Of a stretch of 64,000 nucleotides of DNA, positions 10,887-22,753 are shown piece after piece. The DNA is from Sacculina carcini. Taxonomy: Eukaryota; Arthropoda; Thecostraca; Sacculinidae. The stretch lies in the NCBI GenBank assembly GCA_916048095.2, contig OU696575.1, forward strand, positions 11,685,468-11,749,467, in the 5' to 3' direction. Position 1 is the stretch's first letter, and each line of letters begins with the position of its first letter. The notes under the pieces are model-generated. The model worked only from the letters and a program-made list of their open reading frames with translations. It had not been told where the DNA came from and ran no database searches. Both the position numbers and the translations under genes were made by a program.

Positions 10887-13800
10887 ATGTCTAATGATAA
10901 GCCAGGTCTACCAGTCTCGTCCACATCCAGCGACAACGAGTCTACATCTCATCTTCACTCTCGTCGTTTTGCTGATAACTCATCATCCGCTGATAAGTGT
11001 CTTTTTTATCTCTCTGATTCTTTTCCAGTGATTTCTCGTTCTAAGTCTAATAATGAAATTGGCTTATTGAAATGTGCTTTTTTGAATTTCAGGTCTATTA
11101 GGTCAAAAGTTTCACTTTTTGCGTCCATTCTTCCTATGTATGATATTTTTCTGGTTATTGAATCATGGCTCTCTGTTGCTGAAATATCCTCCTTTGACCG
11201 CTCTCTTCCTGCTGGCTACTCAGCTTTTCATAATTGTCGCCCTATGAATGTCACTAATTCCACTAAGTGCTCTGGCGGTGGTGTTTCTTTTGTCTATAAT
11301 TCAAATATTATTAAGGCCCATCTTTGTAGTGTAGATATAACTATCATAATAGTCATTTGAGTATATTTGCTGTAAGGTTTTAGGTAAAAATACTTTTCCT
11401 GTATGTATTATCAACATTTACCGTCTTAATTATGTTTCTTCCTCAAAATTTTCGTGATGAGTTTTCTTCTCTTCTAGACACACTTCTTCCTATGTTCTCT
11501 TCTAGAATAGTGATTTGTGGTGACCAACCTTTCCATCAACATTAACCATCAACCTTTGGGTTGATGCGCCCCATCTCAAGTCTTGTTCTTCTACGTTTTT
11601 ACAATTAATTGACTCATTTGGTCTTTGTAATCATATATGCTGTCCTACTCATGTTCACGGTCACACACTTGATCTTCTCCTTTCTTTTTCTGATTCTTCT
11701 GTTCTGATTAAAGATATCACTGTTTCTCCTATTGATTCCTCCATATCTGACCATTCATTAATAGAATTTTCGGCTTGCCTCCCTATCACTTGCAAATCTC
11801 CTAAAATGATTAGTTTCTCGGATTATCGTAATGCTGACTTAGATTCTCTTTATATCAATATGCACTTGTGTTTTGCTACTGAATGTTTCGTTCATATACC
11901 GCCTGCTTCTCTCTTAGGGTATTTCAACACATCCCTTGATTCTCTTAAGTCCACCTTTATTCCTGTTAAAGTTTTCAGCTCCAATAATACTCGCTGTCCT
12001 TGGTTTAACTCTGATATTAAAAACTCTAAAATCTCCCTTCGTCGTCTTGAACGCCAATGGCGTCGTCTCAAACTGACTCTTCTTGGCAAACTTTCTGTTC
12101 TGCTCGTCGGCATCATCATCTTCTCTGTGATTCCGCCAAAAAAAAATCTTACTATAATACTAAAATCTCTTCCTGTCTCAATTCTAAGAAACTGTGGAAG
12201 CTTTTTAACAGTCTTTTAGGTAATTCCCGTAGTCTCATCCTTCTTGATTTGGCATCTAACCAATTACCTTCTTTATTCATGAATTTTTTTCAGTCCAAAA
12301 TTGATAAGATTCGTTGCTTGTTCGCTTCGGTTCTACCATTATCCTCTCCGTGCTCAACCTCGTCTGTTTTTAACTCTTGCTTTAGTAAGCATCAATGACT
12401 GTAAAGCTATTTTAAGGCATGTTAAAATTCATTCTTCATCTCTCGACCCCATTGATCTTTCCAGGATTCCTCACTCCATGGAACTGCTTCTTCCTTTCTT
12501 AGCTGATTTCATCAATGTTTCTTTCACTCATGGGGAATTTCTGGCATGTAAAACTGCCAGTATTCTCCCTATACTTAAGAAATCTGATATGGATGCTAAC
12601 ATGCTTTCTAACTATAGACCTATCTCTAGAATTCCTTGGCTGTCCAAAGTTCTTGAAATGGCTGCCTATATACAGCTATCTGACTACCTTGAGTCTGACA
12701 ATTTGTTTCTTCCTGAGCAGTCTGGCTTCCATCACTTTCACTCTACAGAAACTTCTCTAATATATCTCTATGATTCTATTCTCAAATCTACTCTCTCTGG
12801 CAAGGATGTTCTACTTATACAACTAGAATTTTCTGCTGCATTTGACACTGTTGATCATCTGCTTCTTATTGATACTCTGTTAGATTTAGGCATTAGCGAC
12901 ACAGCTCTCTCTTTCTTTCGCTCTTATCTTTCTGATAGACTTCAGTTTGTTTCTACCTCTTCTGATTCTTGTAGTGAGGCTTGCCCGCTAACTTGTGGTG
13001 TACCTCAAGGCTCTGTCTTAGGCCCTCTCCTCTTCAATATCTATCTAACCTCTGTAGGGAAAGTGCTTCGACGTCACGATGTGTCGTTTCAAATATTCGC
13101 TGATGACATTCAAATCCTTCTCTCGTCCGTGTCTATTTCTCACTCTTCAGTCAGTACCATCTTATCTGATATTGAAAGTTGGGCGTTCACTCGTCATCTC
13201 AAACTTAATCCTGATAAGACTAAGTATATTCTCTTTCCATCTTCTAATAGTACTACTTCTCTTAGTATACCTCTATCCTGCTCTGTACGTAGTCTTGGTA
13301 TCATTCTCGATAGCTCTCTTTCTTTTGATTCACACATCTCTGACATTATTAGGTGCTGTAACTTTCAACTTAGGCGTATCTATTCCATTCGAAGATATAT
13401 AACTATTTCTGCTGCTTTCAAGTTAGCTAACTCATTCATCTTCAGTAAAATTCAGTATTTCTGTTCTCTCCTACTATCTCTCAACCACCGCCAGCTTAGG
13501 AAACTTCAATCTATAATTAATAAGGCCTGTCGTATGATATTTAATCTTCCTTCGGGCTCTCGTGTTTGTTCTTCTTTACAAAAACTTAGGTTACTTCCCA
13601 TTAAGGCTCTTGTTTGAGTATCGTATTTGTTTAATTATTCATTCAGCTCTTCATCTTCGTAAGCCTGCGTATATATTTGACCTTCTGTCTTATAAAACCT
13701 CATCTGTTTCTCTTAGGTCTTCTAACGATCCTTTTCTACTAGTTGAACCTTCCTTTCCTTCTAGGCATTCTCACTACAATCGTTGTTTCTCTATCTTAGG

Positions 13801-13891
13801 ACCTCGTATCTACAATAGATTTTCTCCCTCTATACGCTCAATCAAATCTATCTCTTTTCAAAAAACATACAAAAAAATTATTCATCACTAA
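10887..13891 (+). pseudogene. ORF2 (endonuclease and reverse transcriptase) of the outer L2-like element
   Basis: The N-terminal frame (10887-11360) shows the start of an apurinic-type endonuclease (FLNFRSIRSK, DIFLVIESWL). Frames 11806-12219 and 12301-13617 continue it. The RT part has NYRPISRIP at about 12607, FSAAFDTVDH at 12830, GVPQGSVLGPLLFN at about 12999, FADD at 13099-13110 and LNPDKTKY. The last part (13562-13891) is shifted by one frame. At least three frameshifts or stops make it a pseudogene. The RT makes cDNA at a nicked target site; the FADD box and C-terminus are of L2/CR1 type. Confidence 0.85.
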
Positions 13892-14350
13892 GTCTTATTA
13901 CTGTCTTAATAATATTGTATATATTAGTACTGAATATAAGGTCTGATTGTTTCCTAATTCTGTCTTCTATGTGTATGTGCTTCATGCGTGTGTTTTCCGT
14001 TCTTGTGTATGTATGTTTCTCCATTGTATGATGTCTGTGTGTTGTTGTGTTGAGCTCTGTTATCTGTGTTTGTGTGTCTGTTGTGTTGTGTTCTCTGTCT
14101 ATTTGTTTGAGTGTATGTCATTGTGTGTCTGTTATGTTGTGTTTTCTGGTTTGTACTTGTGTGTCCATTGTGTTGTGATTTGTCAATCTGAGTGTATGTC
14201 GTTGTATGCTTGCTGTGTTGTCTTAATGTGTTGTATGTTGTGTTGTGCTATCTTATTCAATATGTATGTGTGTGTGCGTGTGTATTTTTGTGTTTCTGAG
14301 TATGTTAACGTGAGTGTATGTTTGTGTTTGTGCGTATATGTACTTGTCTG

Positions 14351-14404
<54 letters not shown>

Positions 14405-14464
14405 GTGAGTGTGTATGTTCGTGATTGTTGTATGTGTACGACTCTTGTGTGTGCGTGTGTGAGA

Positions 14465-14494
14465 GCGCTTTTGAGACCCTCGGGTGAAAAGCGC
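14465..14494 (+). other. 3'-terminal hairpin of the L2-like element
   Basis: GCGCTTTT (14465-14472) pairs perfectly with AAAAGCGC (14487-14494). It is followed by GATATAAATG and a TAATG-repeat tail. Hairpins of this kind at L2/CR1 3' ends are thought to recruit the element's reverse transcriptase. The same 30 bases occur in reverse complement at 63078-63107. Confidence 0.8.
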
Positions 14495-14527
14495 GATATA
14501 AATGTCCTAATGTAATGTAATGTAATG

Positions 14528-14692
14528 TGTGAGTGTGTGTGTGTGTGTGTCCGTGTGTCAGTGTTAGTCAGTGTATCAGTGTGTCAGTGTGTTAGTGTGT
14601 TAGTGTTAGTCAGTGTATCAGTGTGTGTCAGTGTGTTAGTGTTAGTCAGTGTGTTAGTGTTAGTCAGTGTGTTAGTGTGTGTGTGTGTGTAT
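14528..14692. repeat. GTGTTAGT/GTCAGT tandem array
   Basis: Imperfect short repeats of TG, GTCAGTGT and GTTAGT adjoining the L2-like tail. The array separates the element from the last visible valyl-tRNA synthetase exon. Confidence 0.85.
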
Positions 14693-14710
14693 CTGGCACA
14701 GACATGTTCG

Positions 14711-14913
14711 GGCAGACTTGTTTGTGCTTGCACGGAGACGAAGTAGGCAGGCACACGATGACCCCACCATAACTGCCTCGACACACACCAGTCACGTGAC
14801 TCGGATAACCAGCGACGCCATGTGGTCACGTGACTGGCAGGCACCAAGCGCACGTCGCCCTTCTCCACCGCTGACATTGCATCAGCAGCCATATCGGCAC
14901 ATCTCACGTACCT

Positions 14914-14948
<35 letters not shown>

Positions 14949-17900
14949 TACACACACAAACACACATATTGGCATTGCCTCAATTGAATTGTAGTGTTGT
15001 ATGCACATGTAAATGTATGTGTCTTGTGTAAAAAGCACATATATACACACATTCACACATACATACACATTTACACACACACACACACATACACATACAT
15101 AAGCGTATATATACACACACACACACACACACATACATACACACACATGTATACACACACAAACACTCACATACATACACATTCAATCGCACACACACAT
15201 AATAAATACTAATAGTTTTAAGATACCTAAAATATTTATAAAAAACTGGCTGGTTGAAAACAAGGAGCAATACAAAACGCATGTCACGTGCAGAATAAAA
15301 GTGAGAATGGTAAAATTAAACAAACATAACTAAAACGATTAAATGACAGCTTAATATGGATATTTTCACATCGTATTTATACGTTAAATAAAAGATGAAT
15401 AGTCCAAAAAACACCGCAAAAAACGTCTAATTGAACGGCACTACGGAGTGAGGTTTGAAAAATAGAACTGCAGGCCGCTCTTATAGGGGCTTTACGGTGA
15501 TTATGTTTGGCATTCACCACTGAGGTTTGATGAGCGGTTCAATGATATCCTTGGAGCGCGTGCACACAGGCACCACCATGGCATTATCACAAGTACCGCG
15601 GTACAGGCCCAGCTTCTGCAAGGCCTCCAGCACGGCACGACGAGCATCAAACCGCTTCATACCCTACAAACACACACACACAAACACAAACACATGCATA
15701 AAACACACACACACACACACACACACCCACACACATGCATAAAACATGCATAAAACACACACTTTGGCGCTGAGCTGAGCTGTGTGATTTCATGATGAAA
15801 TGATACAAGCGTTGAACAAACTTTCCGAAAATGAATGTGTCAGTATGTGTCAACTGTGTCATTCTTTCAGTGTGTCAAATGTGTCAGTGTGTCAATGTGT
15901 CAAATGTGTCAGTGTGTGATTCTTACAGTGTGTTAGTTTGTTAGTGTGTCAGTTTGTGTCAATATGTTAGTGTGTCAAATGTGTCAGTGTGTCAACTGTG
16001 TCAGTGTGTCAAATGTGTCAGTGTGTGATTCTTACAGCGTGTTAGTTTGTTAGTGTGTCAGTTTGTGTTAATATGTTAGTGTGTCAAATGTGTCAGTGTC
16101 TCAAATGTGTCAGTGTGTCAAATGTGTCAGTGTGTATGACTATATCAATACTTCAATGTGTCTGTATATGTCAATATTTCAATGTGTCAGTGAGTGTCCA
16201 TTTTTCAATATTTGTCAATGTGTCCGTATATGCCATTATATCATATGTATGTGTCAGTATGTGTCAGTATGCCATTATATCAGTATTTCAATGTGTCAAT
16301 ATATCATTATTTCAATGTGTCAGTGTGTGTCAATGTGTCAGTGTATGTGTCAGTATGTCAGTATGTCATTATACCAATATTTCATTATGTGTGTCGGTGT
16401 GTGTGTGTGTCAGACGCGTGTATCAATAAATCAGCGGTGTAATTGGAGGTGTAATTGGTGGTATAATTGGTGGTGTAATTGGTGGTGTAATTGTCGGTGT
16501 AATTGGTGGTGTAATTGTCGGTGTAATTGGTGGTGTAATTGTCGGTGTAATTGGTGGTGTAATTGTCGGTGTAATTGGTGGTGTAATTGGTAGTGTAATT
16601 GACGGTATAATTGGTGGTGTAATTGGCGGAGTAACGTGTGGTGTAATTGGTGGTGTAATTGGTATTGTAATTGTTGGTGTAATTGTTGGTGTAATTGGCG
16701 GTGTAATTGGTGGTGTAATTGGCGAAGTAATGTGTGGCGTAATTGCTGGTGTATTTGGTGGTAATTGACGGTGTAATTGGTGGTGTAATCGGCGGAGTAA
16801 TGTGTGGCGTAATTGGTGGTGTAATTGGTGGTAATTGACGGTGTAATTGGTGGTGTAATTGGCGGAGTAATGTGTGGCGTAATTGCTGGTGTAATTGGTG
16901 GTAATTGGTTGTGTAATTGGTTGTGTAATTGGTGGTGTAATGTGTGGCGTAATTGGTGGTGTAATTGGTGGTGTAATTGGTGGTGTAATTGGTGGTGTAA
17001 TTGCTGGTGTAATTGGTGGTGTAATTGGTGGTGTAATTGCTGGTGTAATTGGTGGTGTAATTGGTGGTGTAATTGGTGGTGTAATTGGTTGTGTAATTGC
17101 TGGTGTAATTGGTGTTGTAATTGCTGGTGTAATTGGTGTTGTAATTGCTGGTGTAATTGGTGTTGTAATTGGTGTTGTAATTGGTAGTGTAATTGGTGGT
17201 GTAATTTGTGGTGTAATTGGTGGTGTAATTGGCAGTGTAATTGGTTATGTAATTGGTGGTGTAATTGACGGTGTAATTGGTGGTGTAATTGATGGTGTAA
17301 TTGATGGTGTAATTGGCGGAGTAATTGGCGGTGTAATTGGCGGTGTACTGACGGAGAACTGGGCACATTGGTCGTTCATTAGTCCGTCATCTGTGAGTAG
17401 AGTGATGGCGGGAAGTTGGTGTCGCTCGCCCACTTGATAATCATTATGATCGTGAGCCGGTGTAATTTTCACCGCACCGCTGCCAAACTGCATGTCCACA
17501 AACGAGTCACACACCACGGGCAACTTGCGCGAGCAAAATGGATGTTGCACGTGGCGACCGTGCAGGTGCTGGTATCTGCCACCCGTCCAACACACACACC
17601 GACACACACACATACACACCGACACACACACCGACACACACACAGAGAGATGCAAGAATCCGTGAAGAAACAACACAAATCCAAACAATACTGTAAAACA
17701 GGGATTATTAACCTTTTGATGGCTCCATACCCCTAATGGATGGTCTAATATGGTTTCATACCATCTTCACTTGACTGTTCAAATAATTATCACCAATCCT
17801 ATTATTTTCCAGTATGTTTTCTAAATCCACGAGTGTTTTAATTGCTTGAATTTATTGTACTGTAGATACGGATTACTAGCAAAAGCTTACCATTGATAAT

Positions 17901-20900
17901 TTCATTATTTATAAGCCATTAATAATGTATGCCAGTACCCAGAAATATAGTCCCATACCCTCCGATTTCGGTTCTCAGATCCCCAAGGGGTATGAATACC
18001 CCCGGTTAAGAACCTATGCTGAAAAATAATAGCAAAAATAATAACAATTATAAATAATATTCACACGTTACATATGGCAACGAGAAATATTCAATAAAAG
18101 TGTGAACAACAGAGCGAAAAAGAAAGATGAAATAGAACAGAACAGAAAAAGCAACAAACAAATTACTCAGAATTAATTATGTGCTAATTGTTGGAGAGTT
18201 GAAAACACTTTCACAACAAATTATATTCTCTTTCCCACACAGCGAGCGGTATAAACAAGGACATTATTAACACACACACTCTGTGTATATAAATATTTAG
18301 TTCTCAATATGTTGGGCTATGTCGTTATCTATGTGTGTGTGTGTGTGTGTGTATGCGTGAGTGTATCGTGTGTGCATATATGTGGTCGTATGAGTGTGTG
18401 TGTGTTATAAGCGCTACTGCATTCGCTGTATCAAACACACTGATAACTAATTGTACATGTATTGATGTATTTGTGTATTTGATTTGACATTATGTATTCC
18501 TAAATGAAATTGTCCTCCATCACAAAATAGTGGAGAATTATTGAAATGATATGAGCATCAAATAGCTGCGGCTCGATGCACTTGTGCTACTAATATGTTG
18601 ATATTGTTCTTGTTTTCTTATGATGCATGTTATTGTGGCAAATAAATGAACATACTCACCGCGGGTCATCGGGGTGTACCGCCACGGCCGTATCTCCTAG
18701 CATTGTCTCGAGTCTGGTGGTAGCCACGACCACCTCACTGCACGAGCTGGCATCATCGCCGTGTTCACCAACCAGCTTATAGGCGAATGAGACGAGCACG
18801 CCAAACTCCACGCGCTTCTCATAGCCAGGCACCGCTAATAATGTGCGACCACTCAGCTCGCGCTTCTCAACCTGAACAAAATCACAGACAAACACACACA
18901 CACACACATACAGTCAAACAGACACACACAGACACACACAAGCACACGCACACACAGACACAAACACACACAGAGACACACACACACACACAAAAGCACA
19001 AAAACACACACACACACAAACCACGTGCATGTGAGTGTGTGTGTGTATGTAAAGTAAAGTAAAGTAAATATATTTGCCACTCATCATAACATGTACACAA
19101 TAAAGAAAGATAAAGCAATATATGTGGCGCATGTTCATTAAGCCGAAGCTCCTGATGGACATTTAGGATCAATATATAGATACATGAACAATTATACACG
19201 CACAACACATACACGAACACTTATACACTTATACATACATACATGTTTGCATACACATCAGTGATTCATCTTCATCAATGCGATGGCTGTCAGTCGCAAC
19301 AACCACCGGGAACTATTGCTGCTGATCAAGCTGTTGTTGGCGAAAGTGTTTTTTTATCTCTATCTTAACAGAGTTCAGTGAGCCAGTGCTTGCTAAGGTT
19401 TTAATTTTTGCTGGTAGATTATTATATATTTGAATGCCTGAATAAAATATACTGTTTCTGAATAGACTGGTTCTGAATTGGGGTGTAATTAGATGCAAAT
19501 GTGTATGAGTATGTGTTTGTGTGCCATTGTATGCTATGATTATGCATTTTGATTGTATGCTACGATACTACACATGACACCTACAATTACATCAAATTAT
19601 TAACAACAAGCTTGACAGATTATTCAGCCCACTGTGAAGATATACCTCAGTACAGAACAAAACAGAGAACAGAAAGTGACAAGATATTAATCACTCGATC
19701 CTTGTAATTAGTGAGCAATGCAAAATAGTCTATCGAAATGTCTTAATGGATCATTTTGAGATGATGTTTCAGCGCCCACACAATCCTGGTTGGGGTGTAA
19801 AGAGCACCGGAAACAGACAGAAAGAGAGAGGGGGGAGTACCTCGATATCTGAGATTGCAGAGTGGAGAGCACAGGACCAGTTGACCAGGCGGCGACTGCG
19901 GTAGATGAGACCAGTGTCGTGTAGTCTGATAAAAGCCTCGGTGACGGCACGACATAATCGCGGCTCCATGGTGAAACTGGCACGAGACCAGTCCAGCGAG
20001 GAACCGAGCCGTCGCAACTGCTCGTATATCACCTCACCCTTCCTGCAACATTGCAACTTCAGTGAATGAGTCAGGAAGACTTATTGATAATGTATGAGTC
20101 AGGAAGACTTATTGATAATGTATGAGTCAGGTAGACTCATTGATAATGTATGAGTCAGGAAGACTTATTGATAATGTATGAGTCAGGAAGACTTATTGAT
20201 AATGTATGAGTCAGGTAGACTCATTGATAATGTATGAGTCAGGAAGACTTATTGATAATGTATGAGTCAGGTAGAATGATTGATAATGTATGAGTCAGGA
20301 AGACTTATTGATAATGTATGAGTCAGGTAGAATGATTGATAATGTATGAGTCAGGAAGACTTATTGATAATGTATGAGTCAGGTAGATTGATTGATAATG
20401 TATGAATCAGGAAGAATGATTGATAATGTATGAGTCAGGTAGATTGATTGATAATGTATGAATCAGGAAGAATGATTGATAATGTATGAATCAGGAAGAC
20501 TTATTGATAATGTATGAGTCAGGAAGAATGATTGATAATGTATGAGTCAGGAAGACTTATTGATAATGTATCGAGAAGTGCGGCATTTATTCTAGTTGTT
20601 TATTCTAGTCAGCAAATCACCAACACACAGCTGCAATCTAGTAATTCAGTGAATGACAGCGGATGTGGTGCATGAATTATTACTGATTACTAACTGCCCC
20701 CTTACTACTGCCTTCTTACTTGTTACTGATATCTCTTGCCTCTGGTATGACAGCGTGAAGAGGGTCGTTTCTGAGGACACAGGTATTTGTACGGGGGTCA
20801 TGTATCGTGTATGTGTGTGACAGCTGCCACTACTTGAGACTAATTCCTTTCACCTTTTCACTTGTTGGACTCCGTGGTGTAGTGGCACCCGCCTCACAAG

Positions 20901-22753
20901 CGGGAGGTCCGTGGTTCAAAACACGATCGAGGAGAATTTCATTGGGCGAATTCTATAATACAACAGTCCCTGTCCACCCAGCAGTAAATGATGGTACCAG
21001 ATATCAGTCATGTGTTGTGTCATGCATTCTGGGGAGGTGGCCCTCTCTAATACGTCTTCCGTCCTTGTGGTGTCATAGCGTGGAGAGGGTCGGTTCTGCG
21101 GTGGCAGCGAGCTGTTTGTGTGTGTTCATAAGCTTGGGTTTCTTCCCGTGTAGCAGCTATCACTTGAGCTGTTATTTATACGTTTATAGAGAAACTCACT
21201 GTTCTTTCCACTGCCACACGCGCTCGACGAACTTCTCCCTGCCCAGGTCGTGCCGAGACAGACCTTGTTCCCGACGCAGTCTCTTCTCCACCACCACTTG
21301 CGTGGCTATGCCCGCGTGGTCGCAGCCAGGCACCCACAATGTCACGTCCCCCTTCATACGGTGCCTGATAGCAACACACACACACACACACATACACACA
21401 CACACACATACACACACGCAGTCAACCGACTGTAGTCCATCGATGTAAGCTGGTTTTGTGTCGGTCATTCAGCATATTATAGCGCACTCACAATCTGTTC
21501 CCGTTTTATTGATATTCAGCCTAAATAATGCAATACAACTGCGCGTTGCTGAAAGATGCCCAGACATAAGATCACGTGACAAACACTAGCAGGTGACACA
21601 GCCAATGTACATTTGCACGGTGATAGTGTCAATTATTGTAGCAAGTTGTATTTTGCGGGACGTTCAGTAGCATGTTTACCACGTGAGTTGTAAAATATTT
21701 GTCTTTGATTTGCAGTGCGTTTTCGAGGTTGTTTAATCGATAAATTCCAGTCCTGAGTAGAAAGTCGCATTTGTGCGTTGTAGGGGAGTTGTGGTTGTTT
21801 TTGTGGTCTGTGTTGTCTTGAGGGTGCGCGTGGGGTTGCAATGTCCCACGCGCCTGTCTTTTTTTGTTGCCTGGGTTTTTACTCAAATTACCATCTGGTG
21901 ATGGCGTCCTCGACCGAGTTGGTGAGCGCGTGACCCAGGTGAAGATTGGCCGTGACGTTCGGCGGCGGGATGACCATGACGAACTGATCTCGTGAGGAAA
22001 CGTCCACACCGTTCCTCTCCTGAACGTCGCACCAACAACATACAAATACATACATCCGACAATCGCCAAGCACTAAGCCTATAGAAGTCGGCTTGTGGAT
22101 TTTAAACAGAAAAAATCACCCGCGTCTCACTCACCATATACTCTGGCGAGAAAAATCCCTCTTTCTCCCACCACGAGTACCACGCGGCCTCCACGTACTT
22201 GGGGCTGTAAGCCTCGGGCAGCGGACGCTTGACATCTTTTTTCTCACCGGCAGGCGTATCGACGTCGTAAATAATCGAGCCAGACGCCTTCTCCTTGCGC
22301 TTTTCCTGCACAGAAACGGCCCAAATTCAACCGATTTGACAGAATCATACACAATTAAGTTCAGTACGGAATACCCAGGAAGACCAGCTGATAATTCAAG
22401 CAGAAAATCGGTAAAATACAACTGAGCACTAGCAGCAAAAGTAGACAAACTTACACGAAACCCCTGACACAATGTAAACCCCTTGACAACACATTCACCT
22501 ACCAATTAACTGCTAATATAGCGCCCAAGCACACGCGCAACAAACAAAAACATGATCTCCCAGAATCACTCACCTCCAATACTTGCGGTTTCTTCTTTTC
22601 TTTTTGCTTTTGTGAAACCTCAGTCATTTTGGCCTGTTTTTGTTTAAGCTTTTCCAGCTTGGCTAGTTTTTTTGCTTCTTTTTCAAGCTGCTTAGCAGTC
22701 TTGACCACTTCTTCACCATTATTATCACCCCTTTCGTTGCTCTGAATAGGCAT
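14711..22753 (-). CDS. VARS1: Valyl-tRNA synthetase, cytosolic type (N-terminal and core exons; 3' part not in window)
   Basis: Charges tRNA-Val with valine. Nine minus-strand exons keep the reading phase across GT-AG introns: 22753-22574 (ATG start; Lys-rich helix [16 protein letters not shown]), 22305-22135, 22019-21892 (class I HIGH box as HLGH), 21364-21200 ([11 protein letters not shown]), 20042-19841, 18871-18660, 17575-17353 (editing domain, [13 protein letters not shown]), 15663-15518 and 14911 to about 14711 (RDWCISRQ-like [12 protein letters not shown]). The order and residues follow animal ValRS closely, except that the GST-like N-terminal domain of vertebrate VARS1 is absent. The KMSKS box and the anticodon-binding domain are not found to the left of 14711. 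They lie beyond the window or were lost when the retroelement/viral block arrived. No stop or frameshift is seen in the nine exons. The donor of the last exon is uncertain. Confidence 0.92.
14917..15205. repeat. (CA)n-rich array
   Basis: CA repeats with ATACA interruptions. The part next to 14917-14943 is the TG-rich tract of the minus-strand acceptor of the ninth ValRS exon. Confidence 0.9.
15838..16375. repeat. GTGTCAATGTGTCA-type minisatellite
   Basis: Degenerate repeats of AATGTGTCAGTGTGTC in the intron between ValRS exons 8 and 7. Open frames through it are repeat artefacts. Confidence 0.85.
16436..17346. repeat. 12-bp minisatellite (TGGTGTAATTGG), about 75 units
   Basis: Almost pure 12-base units with a few slippages. 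Because 12 is divisible by three, long stop-free frames appear on both strands (for example Asn-Tyr-Thr-Thr repeats on the minus strand); these are not genes. The array starts about six bases into the intron after ValRS exon 7. Confidence 0.97.
17586..17645. repeat. CA/CCGACA array
   Basis: Repeats of CACACACCGACA immediately upstream (minus strand) of ValRS exon 7. Confidence 0.85.
17699..18021. mobile_element. hAT-like MITE (degenerate)
   Basis: Terminal inverted repeats: left CAGGGATTATTAACC, right end reverse-complements to CAGCATAGGTTCTTAACC, and both continue to ATACCCC. It is 323 bp, non-coding and sits in a ValRS intron. No clean 8-bp target duplication is visible. Confidence 0.55.
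18022..18655. other. Intron sequence, AT-rich
   Basis: Within the intron between ValRS exons 7 and 6. Apart from a short TG run near 18330-18352 I see nothing. Confidence 0.6.
18890..19048. repeat. (CA)n-rich array
   Basis: CACACAGACACA-type repeats upstream (minus strand) of ValRS exon 6. Confidence 0.9.
19049..19498 (-). mobile_element. Remnant of a non-LTR retrotransposon RT C-terminus
   Basis: On the minus strand, 19498-19313 encodes [16 protein letters not shown] and [11 protein letters not shown], the usual last segment of a retroelement reverse transcriptase. A TTTAC-repeat tail lies at about 19049-19070. It is 5'-truncated, lies in a ValRS intron and is in the same orientation as that gene. 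Confidence 0.6.
20062..20572. repeat. 28-bp minisatellite, about 18 units
   Basis: Units built around ATGTATGAGTCAGGAAG plus ACTTATTGATA, with AATGATT and ATTGATT variants. The array begins 20 bases from the acceptor of ValRS exon 5. Confidence 0.95.
20735..20785 (+). repeat. Partial second SINE copy
   Basis: The block ATGACAGCGTGAAGAGGGTC with TTTCTGAGG resembles 21072-21104 of the adjacent SINE (TCATAGCGTGGAGAGGGTCG). Confidence 0.45.
20866..21160 (+). mobile_element. tRNA-Val-derived SINE
   Basis: The head resembles tRNA-Val(CAC). The polymerase III A box TGGTGTAGTGG is at 20875-20885. The anticodon arm 20888-20904 has a perfect 5-bp stem and a CTCACAA loop (anticodon CAC), and a B box-like GGTTCAAAAC follows at 20913-20922. 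The T arm and acceptor stem are imperfect, so this is a SINE head rather than a working tRNA gene. The body, with GTCCCTGTCCACCCAGCAG (20969 on), looks like a conserved SINE central domain. It lies in the intron between ValRS exons 5 and 4, antisense to the gene. Confidence 0.65.
21370..21418. repeat. (CA)n tract upstream of ValRS exon 4
   Basis: The CA repeat reads as TG on the transcript strand, a few bases before the acceptor. Confidence 0.9.

Larger units (their letters stand above)
8389..14527 (+). mobile_element. L2-like non-LTR retrotransposon carrying a nested second element
   Basis: The outer element consists of an ORF1 piece at 8389-8690, resumed ORF1 at about 10510-10884, ORF2 at 10887-13891, a 3' UTR, a terminal hairpin at 14465-14494 and a (TAATG)n-like tail at 14505-14527. 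The 3' hairpin followed by a short tandem tail is typical of L2/CR1-type elements. The 5' end is truncated against a TG array. ORF2 is broken by several frameshifts and stops, so the copy is dead. An antisense 3' end of the same family lies at 63041-63730. Confidence 0.85.

Noticed and set aside
16385..17437. Open frames of over 300 codons on the minus strand and 180 on the plus strand
   Set aside because: Products of a 12-bp tandem repeat whose unit is divisible by three; low complexity, no start context or homology.
20062..20572. CRISPR-like array
   Set aside because: The units are contiguous with no unique spacers and lie in an animal intron; it is a minisatellite.
20866..20940. Functional tRNA-Val(CAC) gene
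   Set aside because: The T arm has an 8-base loop and the acceptor stem pairs poorly; a SINE body follows directly, so it is a SINE head.
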